NCBI GenBank assembly: GCA_018650285.1
Contig: JABIGF010000019.1
Span: 23,561-87,560, forward strand
Source: Methanobacteriota archaeon
GTDB taxonomy: Archaea > Thermoplasmatota > Poseidoniia > Poseidoniales > Thalassarchaeaceae
Direction of reading: 5' to 3'
Length of the DNA stretch: 64,000 bases
Of this stretch, positions 63,350 through 64,000 are shown one piece after another (the stretch's first letter is position 1; every line of letters begins with the position of its first letter). The notes under the pieces are model-generated. The model saw nothing but the letters and a program-made list of their open reading frames with translations. It did no database searches and was not told the DNA's origin. Made by a program: the position numbers and the translations under genes.

Positions 63350-64000
63350 TCAACTCTTTGAGTTCTTTTCTACAGTGGCGGCAGGTGAGTCTGCATCGTC
63401 GTCGTCTTCATCGTATTCATTTTCATTACTAGAAAACGGGCCCCAATTTGGTGTAGCAACAATACCTTGTAGCATCAACATTGTCAATATCAAGCCAACT
63501 GCTAGAATGAATACTAGTGTAGCTAAAACAAAGACTGTACCATTGAATCCACCAGTATCTGAAGTGGAGCCAATCGGAGTATCGCCCATGACATGAACGT
63601 GAACTACTGAATTGGTAGAAGCATTATCACCACTAATTGCACGGACAATTATTGTTTGATTGCCAACTACCTCATTCCCAGGGAGATATTTTAGGCGGTC
63701 GTGAATCATCTCGTGGGAAATTGAAAAGTCACTATCACCTGCATCGAAATCGGGGTGGTCAGACCAGTAATCACGCATGTCCCATGTGCGCCATTGAACC
63801 TTAGATACACCATCTCCAACAATTGCAAAGGTTACCTCTTGACCGGGCCCCACATGCACCTTATTGTCGCCAGCAGTAGAGGTGATTGACGAGACATTGA
63901 TTGACAAAGTCATACCAAAAATTTGGTTTGCAGACTCTGAAACTGAAGGTTCAGCATTTACATGCCCGTGACCATATACATTGTTTTGCCGCGGCTTTAC
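63350..64000 (-). CDS. Surface protein, C-terminal part (5' end outside window)
   Basis: The frame has no stop up to the right edge, with codons before the ATG at 63913 reading VYGHGHVNAEPSVSESANQI, so the gene is truncated by the window and that ATG is internal. A PKD/Ig-like extracellular domain (VHVGPGQEVTFAIVGDGVSK), one membrane helix (VFVLATLVFILAVGLILTML) and an acidic cytoplasmic tail (ENEYDEDDDDADSPAATVEK) are visible. It resembles the other single-span surface proteins of the window in layout. Confidence 0.65.
   Translation of the reverse strand, partial: VKPRQNNVYGHGHVNAEPSVSESANQIFGMTLSINVSSITSTAGDNKVHVGPGQEVTFAIVGDGVSKVQWRTWDMRDYWSDHPDFDAGDSDFSISHEMIHDRLKYLPGNEVVGNQTIIVRAISGDNASTNSVVHVHVMGDTPIGSTSDTGGFNGTVFVLATLVFILAVGLILTMLMLQGIVATPNWGPFSSNENEYDEDDDDADSPAATVEKNSKS

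Overview
The window looks like a chromosomal segment of a marine planktonic euryarchaeon, most likely Marine Group II (Candidatus Poseidoniales) or a close relative. Domain-level evidence is solid: archaeosine synthase (arcS), archaeal ribosomal protein S15P, CDP-archaeol synthase (carS), an STT3/AglB oligosaccharyltransferase, a UPF0201 protein, AVS-type archaeal pilin leaders, a PGF-CTERM tail and TATA-like promoters. Placement within MGII is an inference from the very large secreted calcium-motif proteins and the compact housekeeping gene layout; no rRNA is present to settle it.

Layout. 1-8.6 kb: edge of a small membrane protein, a CBS-pair protein, two surface-anchored proteins (953-3031 and 6341-8617), a weakly DHH-like protein, S15 and arcS. 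8.6-12.9 kb: an AT-rich leader with an arginine-rich mini-ORF, two tandem tRNA-Arg genes (UCG, GCG) and a tightly overlapping operon of seven ORFs (GNAT-like, E2-like, small, C39/papain-like, alpha/beta protein, two small). Its arginine codons are exclusively AGA/AGG in the six larger ORFs, whereas neighbouring genes use mostly CGN; this is the clearest foreign segment and my candidate for an undescribed system. 12.9-18.97 kb: dnaJ, a zinc-ribbon membrane protein, a GT2 glycosyltransferase, UPF0201, a pyroglutamyl-peptidase/Nudix fusion and two small membrane proteins. 18.98-30.4 kb: two giant secreted proteins (about 1,860 and 1,910 residues), one with an EF-hand tail and one with about 25 thrombospondin type-3-like Asp motifs. 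30.7-37.9 kb: a YycJ-like MBL hydrolase, a three-gene pilin-like operon and, convergent to it, a winged-helix/STAND/TPR regulator.

37.9-53.5 kb: a beta-helix surface protein, a membrane-anchored subtilase and a 3,193-residue STT3 oligosaccharyltransferase with a long N-terminal membrane module and an enormous Ig/carboxypeptidase-regulatory-like C-terminal extension. 53.6-64 kb: purD, carS, four more single-span or CTERM-anchored surface proteins (two of them tandem paralogues), a CAU tRNA, an HD phosphohydrolase, an internally duplicated membrane protein and a partial surface protein at the right edge.

Taken together, most of the window is devoted to making, glycosylating (AglB, GT2), processing (subtilase, pyroglutamyl peptidase) and displaying surface proteins, with housekeeping genes between. 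Several short perfect hairpins sit at start codons or ribosome-binding sites. No CRISPR array, insertion sequence, integrase or rRNA gene was seen.
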